From Apteryx mantelli (Eukaryota; Chordata; Aves; Apterygiformes; Apterygidae), in the NCBI RefSeq assembly GCF_036417845.1, contig NC_089981.1, forward strand, positions 20,232,001 to 20,296,000: DNA of 64,000 nt, given 5' to 3'. Each line of letters opens with the position of its first letter. Positions within the stretch are counted from its first letter, which is position 1. The translations under genes were made by a program, and so were the position numbers. Below are positions 13,632 to 27,746 of this stretch, piece by piece. The notes beneath the pieces are model-generated. The model was not told where the DNA came from and searched no databases. It worked only from the letters and a program-made list of their open reading frames with translations.

Positions 13632-16600
13632 CCATCTCGTGGATGACGGCCACGACGTCCTGGGAGAGGTCGAGGCGGGAAGCGGGGCAGGGCCAGCACA
13701 GTGGCCCGGGGCGGGACGGCGGCCGCCTTGTGCAGGAGGGCGAGGAAGGCGGCGGGGCTGAGCGCCCGCTCCAGCTCCCCAGCGCCCCCGGGGCGCCCTG
13801 CGGCAGCACCACCACCAGGCTCAGGCCCTGGCTCAGCTGGAGCCGCCCACCTGCGGGAGGGACAGGCCTCAGCGCCGGCGTCCCCTGGGAGCAGCGCGCT
13901 GCTCCGCAAGGGGCAGCCGGGCACGGTCGCTGCGCGGGATACGAGGGGCGAGCTGCAACCCAGCGCTGCCTGGTGGGGCTCTGCAGGAAGTGAGGTCATG
14001 ACCCAACATGGCTGCTAGTTGGATCAAAAGGAAGTGAGGTTGTGACCCAACATGGCTGCTAGTTGGATCTACAGGAGTGAGGTCATAACCCAGCATGGCT
14101 GCTAGTGGATCTACAGAAGTGAGGTCATAACCCACATGACTGCTAGATGGATCTACAGGAAGTGAGGTCATGACCCAACATGACTGCTGGTTGGATCTAT
14201 AGGAAGTGAGGTCGTGACCCAACGTGGCTGTCTGCTTAGATCAAAAGGAAGCGAGTCATGACCCAGCATAGCTGCTACTTGGCTCTGTAGGAAGTGAGGT
14301 CATGACCCAACATGGCTGCTAGTTGGATCAAAGGAAGTGAGGTCATAACCCAGCATGGCCGCTGCTTGGCTCTGTAGGAAGTGAGGTCATGACCCAACAT
14401 GGCTGCTAGTTGATCAAAAGGAAGTGAGGTCATAACCCAGCATGGCCGCTGCTTGCTCTACAGGAAGTGAGGTCATACCCAACATGGCTGCTACTTGGAT
14501 GCAAAAGGAAGTGAGGTCGTGACCCAACATGGCTGCTAGTTGGCTCTACAGGAAGTGAGGCCATGACCCAACATGGCTGCTACTTGGATCAAAGGAAGTG
14601 AGGTCATGACCCAGCATGGCCGCTGCTTGGCTCTACAGGAAGCGAGGTCACAGCCCAGAACGGCCCCTGCTCGGGCCGCCCAGGAAATGAGGTGGCGCGG
14701 CAGCATGGCCGCTGCGGGCTCTGCAGGCAGCAGGGCGGTACCTGGGCCGCAGGCCGGCTCGTGAAGGAGGCCACGGGGTACTTCTTGCTCGTCATGGTGG
14801 GGATGAGAACGGGTGGGCGCCCGGGCGCCAGAAGGGCTGCGGCATCGTGTCCTTGGCCTGAACGGCGTCTTCCACTTGCCTGTGGGGACGGGGCGGCTGC
14901 CGGAGGCTGCGGGGGTGCCGCGGGGGGCCAGGGCGGCCCGGCACCCGGGACCCCCGTGGGGACACCCGCCCCGCCAGGGACACCAGCCGTGCACGGACCA
15001 CAGCCACCCAGCGCAGAGCCCGGCGCAGAGCTTGGGTGCGCGCTCAGGGAGAGCCCGGCGCAGGTCCCGGGCAGATCCAGGGCCCAATCTCAAGGGCAGG
15101 TGTCAGGGCCAATCCCAGAGCAATTCCCAGAGCAGGTCCCAGGGCAGGTCCCAGGGCCAATTCCAGAGCAGGTCCCAGGGCAGATCTCAGGGCAGGTCCC
15201 AGGGCCAATTCCCAGAGCCAGTCCCAGGCAGATCCAGGGTGGTCCCAGGGCAGATCCCAGAGCCAATCCACAGAGCAGGTCCCAGGGCAGATCTCAGGGA
15301 CAACCCTGAAGCAGGTCCCAGGGCAGGTCCAGGGCAGATCCTGGGCAGATCCCAGGGTGGGTCCCAGGGTAGGTCCCAGAGCAGATCCCAGAGCCAGCCC
15401 CAGGGCAGATCCCCAGAGCCAATCGCAGAGCCAGTCCCAGAGCAGATCCCAGAGCAGATCCCTGGGGCAGATCCCAGGGTGGGTCCCAGGCCAGTCCCAG
15501 AGCAGATCCCAGAGCCAATTCCCAAAGCAGATCCTGGAGCAGATCCCCAGAGCCAGTCCCAGGGCCAATCCCCAGGGCCAGTCCCAGGGCAGATCCCAGG
15601 GCCAATCTGCAGAGCCAGTCCCAGAGCAGATCCCAGAGCAGATCCCTGGGGCAGATCCAGAGCAGATCCCCAGGGCAGATCCCAGGGTGGGTCCCAGGGC
15701 AGGTCCCAGAGCCAATTCCCAAAGCAGGTCCTAGGGCCAATCCCCAGGGCCAGTTCCAGTCAGATCCCAGGGCCAATTCCCAGAGCAGGTCCAGAGCCAG
15801 TCCCAGAGCATATCCCAGAGCAAGTCCTGGGGCAGATCCCAGGGTGGGTCCCAGGGCAGGTCCCAGAGCCAATCCCAGGGCCAACTCCCAGAGCGGATCC
15901 CAGGGCAGATCCTGGGGCAGAACCCAAGGCCAATCCTCAGGGCAGATCCCAGAGCAGCTGCCCGGAGCAGGTGCCAGGGCCAATTCCCGGAGTGGATGCC
16001 GGGGCGGCCGGCCAGGCCCTACCCTGGAAGTAGACGGCGCTGAGCAGCACCAGGCGGGGGTCGGGGGGCAGCTCGTCGAGGAGGCGCGGCAGGCGCCCCT
16101 GGGTGGCCTCGCGCACCCACTTGTTGATGTGCAGCAGGTCGAGGCTCTCGTTGCCGCTCAGCACCCGGGGCCGGGCCTCGTAGAAGCGCCGCGACTCGTT
16201 CAGGAAGCGGGCGGTGAGGTGCAGCTCTGCCGGGGGGCAGAAGGCGGCGCGTCAGCCCCCTGCCTCAGTTTCCTGTCCCGCCCCGGTGCGGGGGGCGCGC
16301 GCCCGGGGGTGCACCCCGGGCAGGGCTCACCTTTGTGGTGGAAGATCTGCGAGGCGGAGAGGAGGCCCGGGGACTTGGTGAGCTGCCGGAGGGAGCGGTG
16401 CACGCAGGGCAGCTCCGGTGGGTAGGCCAGGACGGCGGCCAGGCGCTCCCGGGTCTCGCCGCGGGCACCTGCGGGCACGGGCCGGGCTCAGCACCCCGTG
16501 GCTATGCGCGAGGCTCGGGCACACGTGTCACAGCCATCTGAGCCACTTGCGTGGGTGCCTGTGAGTGTGCCCGCTGAGGTGCCCACAGCAATGCCCGTGG

Positions 16601-18986
16601 CTGTGCCCACAGCAGCGCCCACAGCCCCACAGGTAGCAGTGCCCATGGCAGTGCCCATAGCAGTTCCTGTGGTGGTGCCCATAGCAGTGCCCATAGCGGT
16701 CACCATAGCAGTGCCCATAGCAGTGTTCATAGTGGTGCCCATAGCAGTGCCCATAGCAGTGTTCGTAGTGGTGCCCATAGCAGTGCCCATAGGAGTCACC
16801 ATAGCAGTGCCCATAGCAGTATTTGTAGTGGTGCCCATTGCAGTCCCCATAGCAGTCACCATAGCAGTGTCCCATGGTAGTGCCCATAGCAGTGCCCATA
16901 GCAGTCACCGTAGCAGTGCCCATAGCAGTATTCATAGTGGTGCCCACAGCAGTGCCCACAGCCCCACAGGAAGCAGTGCCCATGGTGGTGCCCATAGCAG
17001 TGCCTGTGGTGGTACCCCTAGCAGTGCCCATAGTGGTGCCCCTAGCAGTGCCCATAGCAGTGTTCGTAGTGGTGCCTGTGGTGGTGCCCATAGCAGTCAC
17101 CATAGCAGTGCCCCATGGTAGTGCCCATAGCAGTGCCCATAGGGGTCACCATAGCAGTGCCCACAGCAGTGTTCGTAGTGGTGCCCATTGCAGTGCCCAT
17201 AGCGGTCACCATAGCAGTGCCCCATGGTAGTGCCCATAGCAGTGCCCATAGCGGTCACCGTAGCAGTGCCCATAGCGGTGTTCGTAGTGGTGCCCATTGC
17301 AGTGCCCATAGTGGTGCCCACTGCAGTGCCCATTGCAGTCACCATAGCAGTGCCCATAGCAGTGCCCATAGCGGTCACCGTAGCAGTGCCCATAGCGGTG
17401 TTCGTAGTGGTGCCCATTGCAGTGCCCATAGTGGTGCCCACTGCAGTGCCCATAGCAGTCACCATAGCAGTGCCCATAGCAGTGCCCATAGCGGTCACCG
17501 TAGCAGTGCCCATAGCGGTGTTCGTAGTGGTGCCCACTGCAGTGCCCATAGTGGTGCCCACTGCAGTGCCCATTGCAGTCACCATAGCAGTGCCCATAGC
17601 AGTGCCCATAGCGGTTACCATAGCAGTGCCCATAGCAGTGCTCATAGCGGTGTTCGTAGTAGTGCCCATAGCAGTGCCCATAGCGGTCACCGTAGCAGTG
17701 CCCATAGCAGTCACCGTAGCAGTGCCCATAGCAGTGTTCGTAGTGGTGCCCGTTGCAGTGCCCATTGCAGTCACCATAGCAGTGGCCATAGCAGTGCTCG
17801 TAGTGGTGCCCATTGCAGTGCTTGTAGCAGTGCCCATAGCGGCGCCTATCGCAGGGCTTGCAGCTGTGCCCATAGCAGTGCCCGTTGCAGCCACCATAAG
17901 AGCGCCCATCGCGGTGCTCACGGCAGTGCCCATAACAGTGTCCCTAGCAGTGCCCATCACGGTGCCCACAGTGGTGCCCACAGCAGTGCCCATGGCGTTG
18001 CCCTGTCCCTCACCCAGCAGGAGGTGTGACAGCCCCAAGGCCACGTTGATGGGCGAGAAGAGCAGGTTGGAGTCGGGTTCAGCAGCCTCTGCCATTCGCT
18101 GGTAGAAGCGCAGGGCAAAGGTGCTCAGCGCCTCGGCCACCGCAGCTGTCTGTGCCCCTGTGGGTGCCCCACAGGCCTCAGCTGGCTCCTCGTCCCCTGG
18201 GCACAGCGGGGCAGTTGTGCCTGGAGCGCTGGTGGGTCCCTCCGTGGTCACGGGCATGGGTGTTGCCGTGGTCCCGCTGGTTGGTGTGCCCGCATCCTCA
18301 GGTGGCCCCTCTGGCTCTGTGGGGCTGGGGTGGGTGCTTGCTGGCCCCGTGGCCACCTCTGTGCCCAGGCTGGGACTCTCCATGACGTTGAGAGCTGCAG
18401 CCAAACTGGGCACCACTTCAGGGTGGGCATCAGTCCCAGGCAGAGGTGGGCTTATCGTCCCCGTGTCCCCCTCCGTGCCCAGGCTGGGACTCTCCATGAT
18501 GTTGAGCGTTGCAGCCAAACTGGGTACCACTTCAGGGTGGGCATCGGTGCCGGGCAGGGGTGGGCTCATGGTCCCCGCATCCCCCTCTGCGCTCGGGCGG
18601 TCGGCAGGATGTGGCACCAGCTGCACCAGATGCAGTTTGGTCAGCTTCAACCTTTGGGGAGAGGACTCCAGCACCAGCTCCTGGGTGCAGAGACCCGGAT
18701 GAGGGTGCCCCAGAGGGCCCCGGGTGCAGAGACCTGGGTGAAGGTGGGCAGGGGGCCTGGGTGCAGAGACCTGGGTGAAGGTGGACAGGGGACCTGGGTG
18801 CAGAGACCCGGGTGAGGGCGGGCAGGGACCCTGGGTGCAGAGACCAGGGTGAGGCTGGGCAGGGGGCCCCCAGTGAGGGCAGGCCAGGGTCCCTGAGGTG
18901 CTCCTGTGCCCGCAGGCAGCACTTACCGGGGTGACAGATGCCGCGGCCACAGCAGCCAAGCACACCAGGGGCAGCCAGAACTTCAT
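13632..18986 (-). CDS. SERPING1: SERPING1, plasma C1 inhibitor serpin (last exon in gap)
   Basis: Secreted serpin that inactivates C1r/C1s, MASPs, kallikrein and factor XIIa. Coding exons, 5' to 3': 18927-18986 (signal peptide MKFWLPLVCLAAVAAASV, Kozak CACCATG), 18014-18680 (mucin-like Ser/Thr/Pro segment with two tandem copies of a unit containing PPLPGTDAHPEVVPSLAA, then the start of the serpin fold), 16331-16468 (CVHRSLRQLT, ASQIFHHK), 16023-16226 (LLDELPPDPRLVLLSAVYF), 14742-14879 (WKTPF, SKKYPVASF) and 13632-13850 (LQLSQGLSLVVVLPQ to LDLSQDVVAVIHEM). The exon with the reactive-centre loop and serpin signature is in the gap. The exon count equals the seven coding exons of human. One-base losses or gains lie at about 14855, 14793, 13775 and 13675, all in short runs, so the last two visible exons are not open as given. 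This is probably consensus error. Introns hold four different minisatellites. Confidence 0.9.
13985..14695 (+). repeat. 43-bp minisatellite in SERPING1 intron
   Basis: About 17 copies of a 42-45-bp unit. Most copies contain GGAAGTGAGGTCATGACCC and then AACATGGCTGC, with a variable GTTGGATC/GCTTGGCTCT tail. Two sub-families partly alternate. The last two copies, nearest the exon at 14742, are the most diverged. Confidence 0.9.
15055..15975 (+). repeat. SERPING1 intron minisatellite, about 15-21-bp unit
   Basis: Tandem CCCAGGGCAGATCCCAGAGC-type units of variable length fill about 0.9 kb between the exons at 14879 and 16023. Units differ mainly as GCAGATC, GCAGGTC or GCCAATT. Confidence 0.85.
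16560..18005 (+). repeat. SERPING1 intron minisatellite, 12-bp unit with higher-order blocks
   Basis: A GCAGTGCCCATA unit is repeated for about 1.4 kb between the exons at 16468 and 18014. Groups of roughly ten units (about 120 bp, marked by GTGTTCGTAGTGGTGCCC) recur almost unchanged around 17160-17580, so there is a second, larger period. A unit length divisible by three keeps several frames open. I do not read these as genes. Confidence 0.9.
18681..18870 (+). repeat. short minisatellite between SERPING1 exons 2 and 3
   Basis: About six copies of a roughly 30-bp unit with GGTGCAGAGACCTGGGTGA and GGGCAGGG, directly abutting the acceptor of the mucin-domain exon. Confidence 0.7.
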
Positions 18987-18999
18987 GGTGGGCGTCCTG

Positions 19000-19480
19000 G
19001 CGAGCAAAACAGGTCAGGGCCCAGCTGGGCACCCCGGGGGGCCCTGCACCACCCACGGGGGCTCAGCAACCCTGGCCCGCTGGCCCCAGCGTCCCCCCTC
19101 CCACTTCCCAAGGAGGTTGGGGCAGGGGCAGGAGGAGGAGGAGGACCCCTGGGCCCACCTAAGTGCCCAGCGGTGGGTCAGGTCCCTGTGTGTCCGCCTG
19201 GGCACAGAGGGGAACTGGCCGGACCTGGCCCGATGTGGTTAAAGATTAAGGAGGGCGTGTGGCCGCTGAGGCTTCCTGTAAATCAGCCGGGCTGGCAGCA
19301 TGGGGGGGGCGCTCAGGGGGCCGGGCGGGAGGTGGGCGGGGAGGAGGTGCCTGCGTCAGGGTGCCCCCCCCCTTCCAGTCCCTCACATCGCCCAGCCCAG
19401 CCCTCCCTCCACTGCTCAGCTCTGGGTGCTGGAGGTGGGAGGACCCACGCTCTCCGGTAGGAATCCTTCGGGAGGCGGGG
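19000..19480. other. SERPING1 5' flank
   Basis: Sequence upstream of the SERPING1 signal-peptide exon, whose acceptor lies at 18997-18998. A noncoding exon 1 and the promoter are expected here, but I see no decisive TATA box or donor. Confidence 0.3.
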
Positions 19481-20695
19481 TGGGGCAGTCTAGCCCCTCA
19501 ACTACCCCATCTCTACGAGCCTTGTGGTGACAAGGGGCAGGCTAGCCCCTCAACTGCCCCATCTCTATGAGCCCCGTGGTGACAAGGGGCAGTCTAGCCC
19601 CTCAACTGCCCCATCTCTACAAGCCTTGTGGTGACAAGGGGCAAGCTAGCCCCTCAACTGCCCCATCTCTATGAGCCTTGTGGTGACAAGGGGCAGTCTA
19701 GCCCCTCAACTACCCCATCTCTACGAGCCTTGTGGTGACAAGGGGCAGGCTAGCCCCTCAACTACCCCATCTCTAAGAGCCTTGTGGTGACAAAGGGCAG
19801 TTTAGCCCCTCAACTACCCCATCTCTACGAGCCTTGTGGTGACAAGGGGCAGGCTAGCCCCTCAACTACCCCATCTCTACGAGCCTTGTGGTGACAAGGG
19901 GCAGGCTAGCCCCTCAACTGCCCCATCTCTACGAGCCTTGTGGTGACAAGGGGCAGGCTAGCCCCTCAACTACCCCATCTCTAAGAGCCTTGTGGTGACA
20001 AGGGGCAGGCTAGCCCCTCAACTACCCCATCTCTAAGAGCCTTGTGGTGACAAAGGGCAGTTTAGCCCCTCAACTACCCCATCTCTACGAGCCTTGTGGT
20101 GACAAGGGGCAGGCTAGCCCCTCAACTACCCCATCTCTACGAGCCTTGTGGTGACAAGGGGCAGGCTAGCCCCTCAACTACCCCATCTCTAAGAGCCTTG
20201 TGGTGACAAAGGGCAGTTTAGCCCCTCAACTACCCCATCTCTATGAGCCTTGTGGTGACAAGGGGCAGTTTAGCCCCTCAACTGCCCCATCTCTATGAGC
20301 CTTGTGGTGACAAGGGGCAGTCTAGCCCCTCAACTACCCCATCTCTACGAGCCTTGTGGTGACAAGGGGCAGGCTAGCCCCTCAACTACCCCATCTCTAC
20401 GAGCCTTGTGGTGACAAGGGGCAGGCTAGCCCCTCAACTACCCCATCTCTAAGAGCCTTGTGGTGACAAAGGGCAGTTTAGCCCCTCAACTACCCCATCT
20501 CTACGAGCCTTGTGGTGACAAGGGGCAGTTTAGCCCCTCAACTGCCCCATCTCTATGAGCCTTGTGGTGACAAGGGGCAGTCTAGCCCCTCAACTACCCC
20601 ATCTCTACGAGCCTTGTGGTGACAAGGGGCAGGCTAGCCCCTCAACTGCCCCATCTCTATGAGCCTTGTGGTGACAAAGGGCAGTTTAGCCACTC
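19480..20695 (+). repeat. 52-bp satellite array, about 23 copies
   Basis: A strict 52-bp period. Each unit holds two perfect inverted repeats: CCTTGTGGTGACAAGG (6-bp arms, 4-bp loop) and GGGGCAGGCTAGCCCC (5-bp arms, 6-bp loop). A variant copy with GACAAAGGGCAGTTTAGC recurs at starts near 19781, 20041, 20197, 20457 and 20665. These steps of 260, 156, 260 and 208 bp are 5, 3, 5 and 4 units, so multi-unit blocks were duplicated. It lies between SERPING1 and UBE2L6 (5' ends facing). Confidence 0.95.
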
Positions 20696-20699
20696 AGTC

Positions 20700-21680
20700 T
20701 CCAGGTCAAGCTCCCCATCCTTGTCCCTATGATCCCCAAGAGACTTGGAGGGAGGCCCAGGTGGTGTGACACTCCAGGGGTGGCCTGGGGGGCTCCAGCC
20801 CTCCCCCACCTTTCTCCACCACCTGGATGAGGGCAGGCCATGTCTAGCCCCCCAGCCCTCTGAGGGTGGCACAGCACAGGCCCAGAGGAGAGGCCAGGCC
20901 AACAGCAGGGTCAACAACCTCCTCGCATTGCAAAACAGCACACTATTGAGGTGGGATGGGACCCATGTGAGGGGGCTTCTGTGAGTGCCTGGGGGCTGCT
21001 GCTGAGCAGAGGTGAGTACCAGTGGCCCCAAATTTTCCTTGCCGACTCCCAGCCGCCCTGGTCCGCCCACCCCAGGGAAACGTGTGGTCTGGCTACTCAA
21101 CCCCCTATGGTCCCAGGCACGGTGTTTGGGGGAATAAGCCCCCTAAGTGCCCTCCCACCCCACATGTAGGACAGCCCAGCCAGCTGCCTCTGGGTACCAG
21201 CGAGGTGTGGGGCATGTGGGGCTGTAACTGCCCAGCTTCCCCAGCCTGGGGGGCATGGGCAGGTTCCCCTCACCCCACATCTCTGCAGCCCTGGGCCTGG
21301 GGTCAGCCCTGGGCCTTCAACCTGCTGGAGCTACAGGGCTCAGGGCTACCTGGGGCATGTCTGGCCCCTCAGTTCCAACCTTTATGGCCAAGGATTGGCC
21401 AAGGGTATGTCTGGTCCCTCAATGTCCCTTCCCCCAACTCTATGGCTCACAGGGAGATCAAGGGCACATCTAGTCCCCCAATACCTACCTCTGCATTCCC
21501 CAGAAAAAGAAGACCTCTGGCCCCACAACCCTGATCACTGTGGCCCCCTGAGGAGGCCAAAGGCATGTCTGGCCCCTCAACCCACCTGTCTCTATGACCC
21601 CCAGGGAGCCTGAAGGCATGTCTAGCCCCTCAACCACTCATCTCTATGACCCCAGGGAGCCTGAAGGCCTGTCTGGCGAC
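20700..21680 (+). repeat. decayed relatives of the 52-bp satellite
   Basis: Isolated pieces such as CATGTCTAGCCCCTCAACC and CATCTCTATGACCCC recur at irregular spacing. They look like old, unhomogenised copies flanking the young core array. No gene is seen here. Confidence 0.6.
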
Positions 21681-21802
21681 TCCACCCCTTCCATGCTCAG
21701 GGAGGGGCTGGAGCCACTAGGCCCCGCCCCACCCTGCCATGGGCGTGGCCTGCACGGAGCCCTGCCCCAGGACAGCTGTGGGGGCTGCACTCTGGACGGG
21801 CC

Positions 21803-23599
21803 ATGGCTGGAAGCAGGAGGCTCGCCAAGGTGGGTGGAGGGTGCCAGGGAGGTCCCGGGGTGCACCAGTGGGGACAGGCCCGGCAGTGCCCCGGGGTGCC
21901 AGCTCTGGGACTTCGGGGCCAGTTTGGGGGTGCTGCACCGGGGGGCGTGGTGGTACTGCCGCTGGGGGGTGCTGGCAGCAGGCTGAGGGGTGCAGGTAAC
22001 GGGGTACAGGGGGGGACAGTACCAGGGCGTTGGGGTGCCAGTACTGGCATGCTGGGAGTGCCAGTACCAGGGTTGGGGTGTGCCAGTACCGGGCTGCCAG
22101 GAATGACAGTACCGGGGTGCAGGGGTGCCATACCGGGGTGTCAGGAGTGACAGTACCGGGGTGCAGGTGTGCAGGGGGGGGACAGTACCGGGGCTGGGGG
22201 GTGCCAGTGCCAAGGTGCTGGGAGTGGCAGTACCAGGGTGCGGGAGTGCGAGGGGGGGACAGTACCGGGGGTGGGGGGTGCCGGTACAGGGAAGCCGGGA
22301 GTGACAGTACCGGGGTCCGAGGGGTGCTGGTACCGGGGTGCCGGGAGAGGCAGTACCGGGGTGCGGGGGGGTGCCAGTGCCGGGGGTGCCGGTGCCGGTC
22401 GCAGGGGGCGGGCGCCGGGCCGGGCTGCCGGCGCCGAGTCCCGCCCGGGGGGCGGCGAGTTCCAGTTTCAGTTCTCCGGCGGCGCCGCCCCGGCGGCGGC
22501 ACGGCGCCGCCGGCGGGGAGGGGCGGGGCCTGGACGGCAATGCCACGCCCCCTGGAGGCGTGTGCGGGGAGGCCACGCCCACTGGGGGGGCGTGCCCTTG
22601 GAGGCCCCGCCCCGTGACGCGTGCCGCGTGCCGCCCGCAGGAGCTGGAGGAGGCGCGGCGGTGGGGCGGGGTGTGCGAGCTGGCCCCGCTGGGGGGCAAC
22701 GTGCTGCGCTGGGGGGGGCTGCTGCTGCCCGTGAGTGCGGGGCGGGGGGGCACTGGGGGGGGACTGGGGTGGGCTGGGGGCACTGGGCAGGGGGTTCCCC
22801 CTGGGGTGGGTTGGGGGCACTGGGGGGGTCCCCCGGGGGGACACCGTGGGTGGGCTGGGGGCACCGGGTTGGGGGGACCCTGGAGGGTGGGCTGGGGGCG
22901 GGGGGGTTCTCCCCGGGGGGGGGGTCCCTGGTGTGGGCTGGGGGTACTGGGGGAGGCTCTCTCTGGGGAGGGGCTGGGGGCACTGGGGGAGGCTCTCTCT
23001 GGGGAGGGATTGGGGGGGGCTGGGGGCACTGGGCAGGGGGTGCCCTCTGGGGGGCACTGGGTGCCAGGGCTGCGTCCTCCCCTTCCCGGGGGGCCCCCCC
23101 CCCTTACCCTGCCCGGGCCAGGGCACAGTGTGGGGCTGAGGCGCCCCCCCCCCTTTCCCGCGGCAGAACAAGCCCCCCTACAACGCGGGCGCCTTCCGCT
23201 TCGAGCTCTCCTTTTCCCCGCATCACCCCCTGGCGCCCCCCCGCATAACCTTCCGGACCCCCATCTACCACCCCGCCGTGGACCCGGAGGGCCGCGTGTG
23301 CCAGCCCCTCACCGCCACCGAGCACTGGGCGCCCACCACGCGTGTCCTCCACGGTGGGTACCGCGCGCTGGGGGGGGGCACCCGCCCTGCCCTTCCCGCT
23401 CCCGCGCTGACGCCCCCCCCCCCCAATTCCCACAGTGCTCCAGGACCTCCTGCTGCTGGTGGACAGCCCGGACCCCCAGCGGGTGCTGCGACAGGACCTG
23501 GCCCTCCAGCTGGCCGCCGACCCCCAGCTCTTCCGGCGCCAGGCGGAGGAGCACACCCGCCTCCACGGCGAGCGGCGCCCCGCTGCCGCTCCCCCCTAA
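21803..23599 (+). CDS. UBE2L6: UBE2L6, UbcH8-type ubiquitin/ISG15 E2 conjugating enzyme
   Basis: Cytoplasmic E2 that takes ISG15 (or ubiquitin) from UBA7 and passes it to HERC-family E3 ligases in the interferon response. Exons: 21803-21829 (MAGSRRLAK, against human MMASMRVVK, with a good donor), 22641-22730 (ELEEARRWGG to LRWGGLLLP), 23167-23353 (NKPPYNAGAFRFELSF to HWAPTTRVLH) and 23436-23599. The sum is 468 bp, giving 155 residues (human 153), all phases matching. The catalytic cysteine is present in GRVCQPL. The E2 HPN motif reads YHPAV, so the asparagine is replaced by alanine. The N-terminal region is diverged and proline-poor compared with human. A poly(A) signal follows 27 nt after the stop. 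The chance of a closely related L-type E2 instead is small, given synteny between SERPING1 and SMTNL1. Confidence 0.92.
21965..22400 (+). repeat. UBE2L6 intron 1 minisatellite, about 22-27-bp unit
   Basis: Repeats of GTGCCAGTACCGGGGTGC/GGGAGTGACAGTACCGGG directly precede a CpG-rich block and the second exon. Confidence 0.8.
22464..22477 (-). promoter_or_regulatory. UBE2L6: ISRE-like element in UBE2L6 intron 1
   Basis: AGTTTCAGTTCTCC differs by about one base from the interferon-stimulated response element AGTTTCNNTTTCNC. It lies in a CpG-dense segment about 160 bp before the second exon, which could be an alternative promoter. UBE2L6 is interferon-induced in mammals; use of this site here is inferred. 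Confidence 0.45.
22735..23060 (+). repeat. UBE2L6 intron 2 G-rich minisatellite
   Basis: GGGGTGGGCTGGGGGCACTG-like units with CCCCGGGG interruptions fill the intron between the exons at 22730 and 23167. Confidence 0.75.
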
Positions 23600-23625
23600 A
23601 CCCCCCACCACCACATAAGCCAAGA

Positions 23626-23631
23626 AATAAA
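23626..23631 (+). terminator. UBE2L6: UBE2L6 poly(A) signal AATAAA
   Basis: Canonical AATAAA 27 nt after the stop codon. The convergent SMTNL1 stop is only 82 bp further on. Confidence 0.85.
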
Positions 23632-23712
23632 GTTAGCCCCCCGTGCCAGGCAAGCAAGGCTTTAGTGGGGGGCAAAGGGCGCTGGGGTGGGGAGGCGCCG
23701 GGAGCCCCCCCC

Positions 23713-27206
<3,494 letters not shown>

Positions 27207-27736
27207 GTCTGCGACGGCGGCCCTGGGGGCACAGGCAGCCGTGACGGGGGGCAGAGCGGGGGCGGGTGCCCCCCCAGTGCCCCCCACGCACTGCTCCCCG
27301 GCGGCCCCCGCCCCACGGCCCCCAGCCCTGCACCCCCCCGGCAGCCCCTGCCCCCCAGCCCCCAGCCCCGTGCCATGCCCCACAGCAGCCCCCCCCCAAA
27401 ATCCCCAGCCCCCAACCCCACGGTGGCCCCCACCCCACGGCCCCCCCACCCCACGCTCCCTGGCGGCCCCCACCCCCCAGCCCCACATGGTGCCCCGCGG
27501 CAGCCCCCGGCAGCCCCTGCCCCAAGGCCCCACGCGGTGCCCCACGGTGGTCCTGGGCCCCCCAGGCCCCAACTCCACCCCCCCCGGCGGCCCCTGCCCC
27601 AGGGCCCCCAGCCCCATGGCAGCCCCTCAGCCGCTGGCCCCCAAGGCAGCCCCCAGCCCGCCACCCCCCCGGCGCCCCGCGGCGGCCCCCGGCCCTGCTC
27701 ACTGGTGCTGGCGCCGCAGGCAGCCCCGCTCGCTGC

Positions 27737-27746
27737 CTATTTTTAC
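27737..27746 (-). promoter_or_regulatory. SMTNL1: SMTNL1 TATA/MEF2-like element
   Basis: Minus-strand GTAAAAATAG matches the MEF2 consensus YTAWWWWTAR at nine of ten positions and could also act as a TATA box. About 30 nt downstream a short noncoding exon would end at a donor (CA followed by GTGAGC, at about 27707-27702) leading to the acceptor at 27210-27209. This fits a muscle promoter. Confidence 0.45.

Noticed and set aside
13985-14695. CRISPR-like or tRNA-cluster reading of the 43-bp array
   Set aside because: No spacers, no cloverleaf and no internal A/B boxes; it is a plain minisatellite.
16498-18105. Long open frames on both strands through the SERPING1 intron
   Set aside because: They are translations of a 12-bp minisatellite (VPIAV, GTAMG and HSSAH repeats); a unit divisible by three keeps frames open.
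19480-20695. CRISPR-like array
   Set aside because: Units are contiguous with no unique spacers, and the genome is vertebrate.
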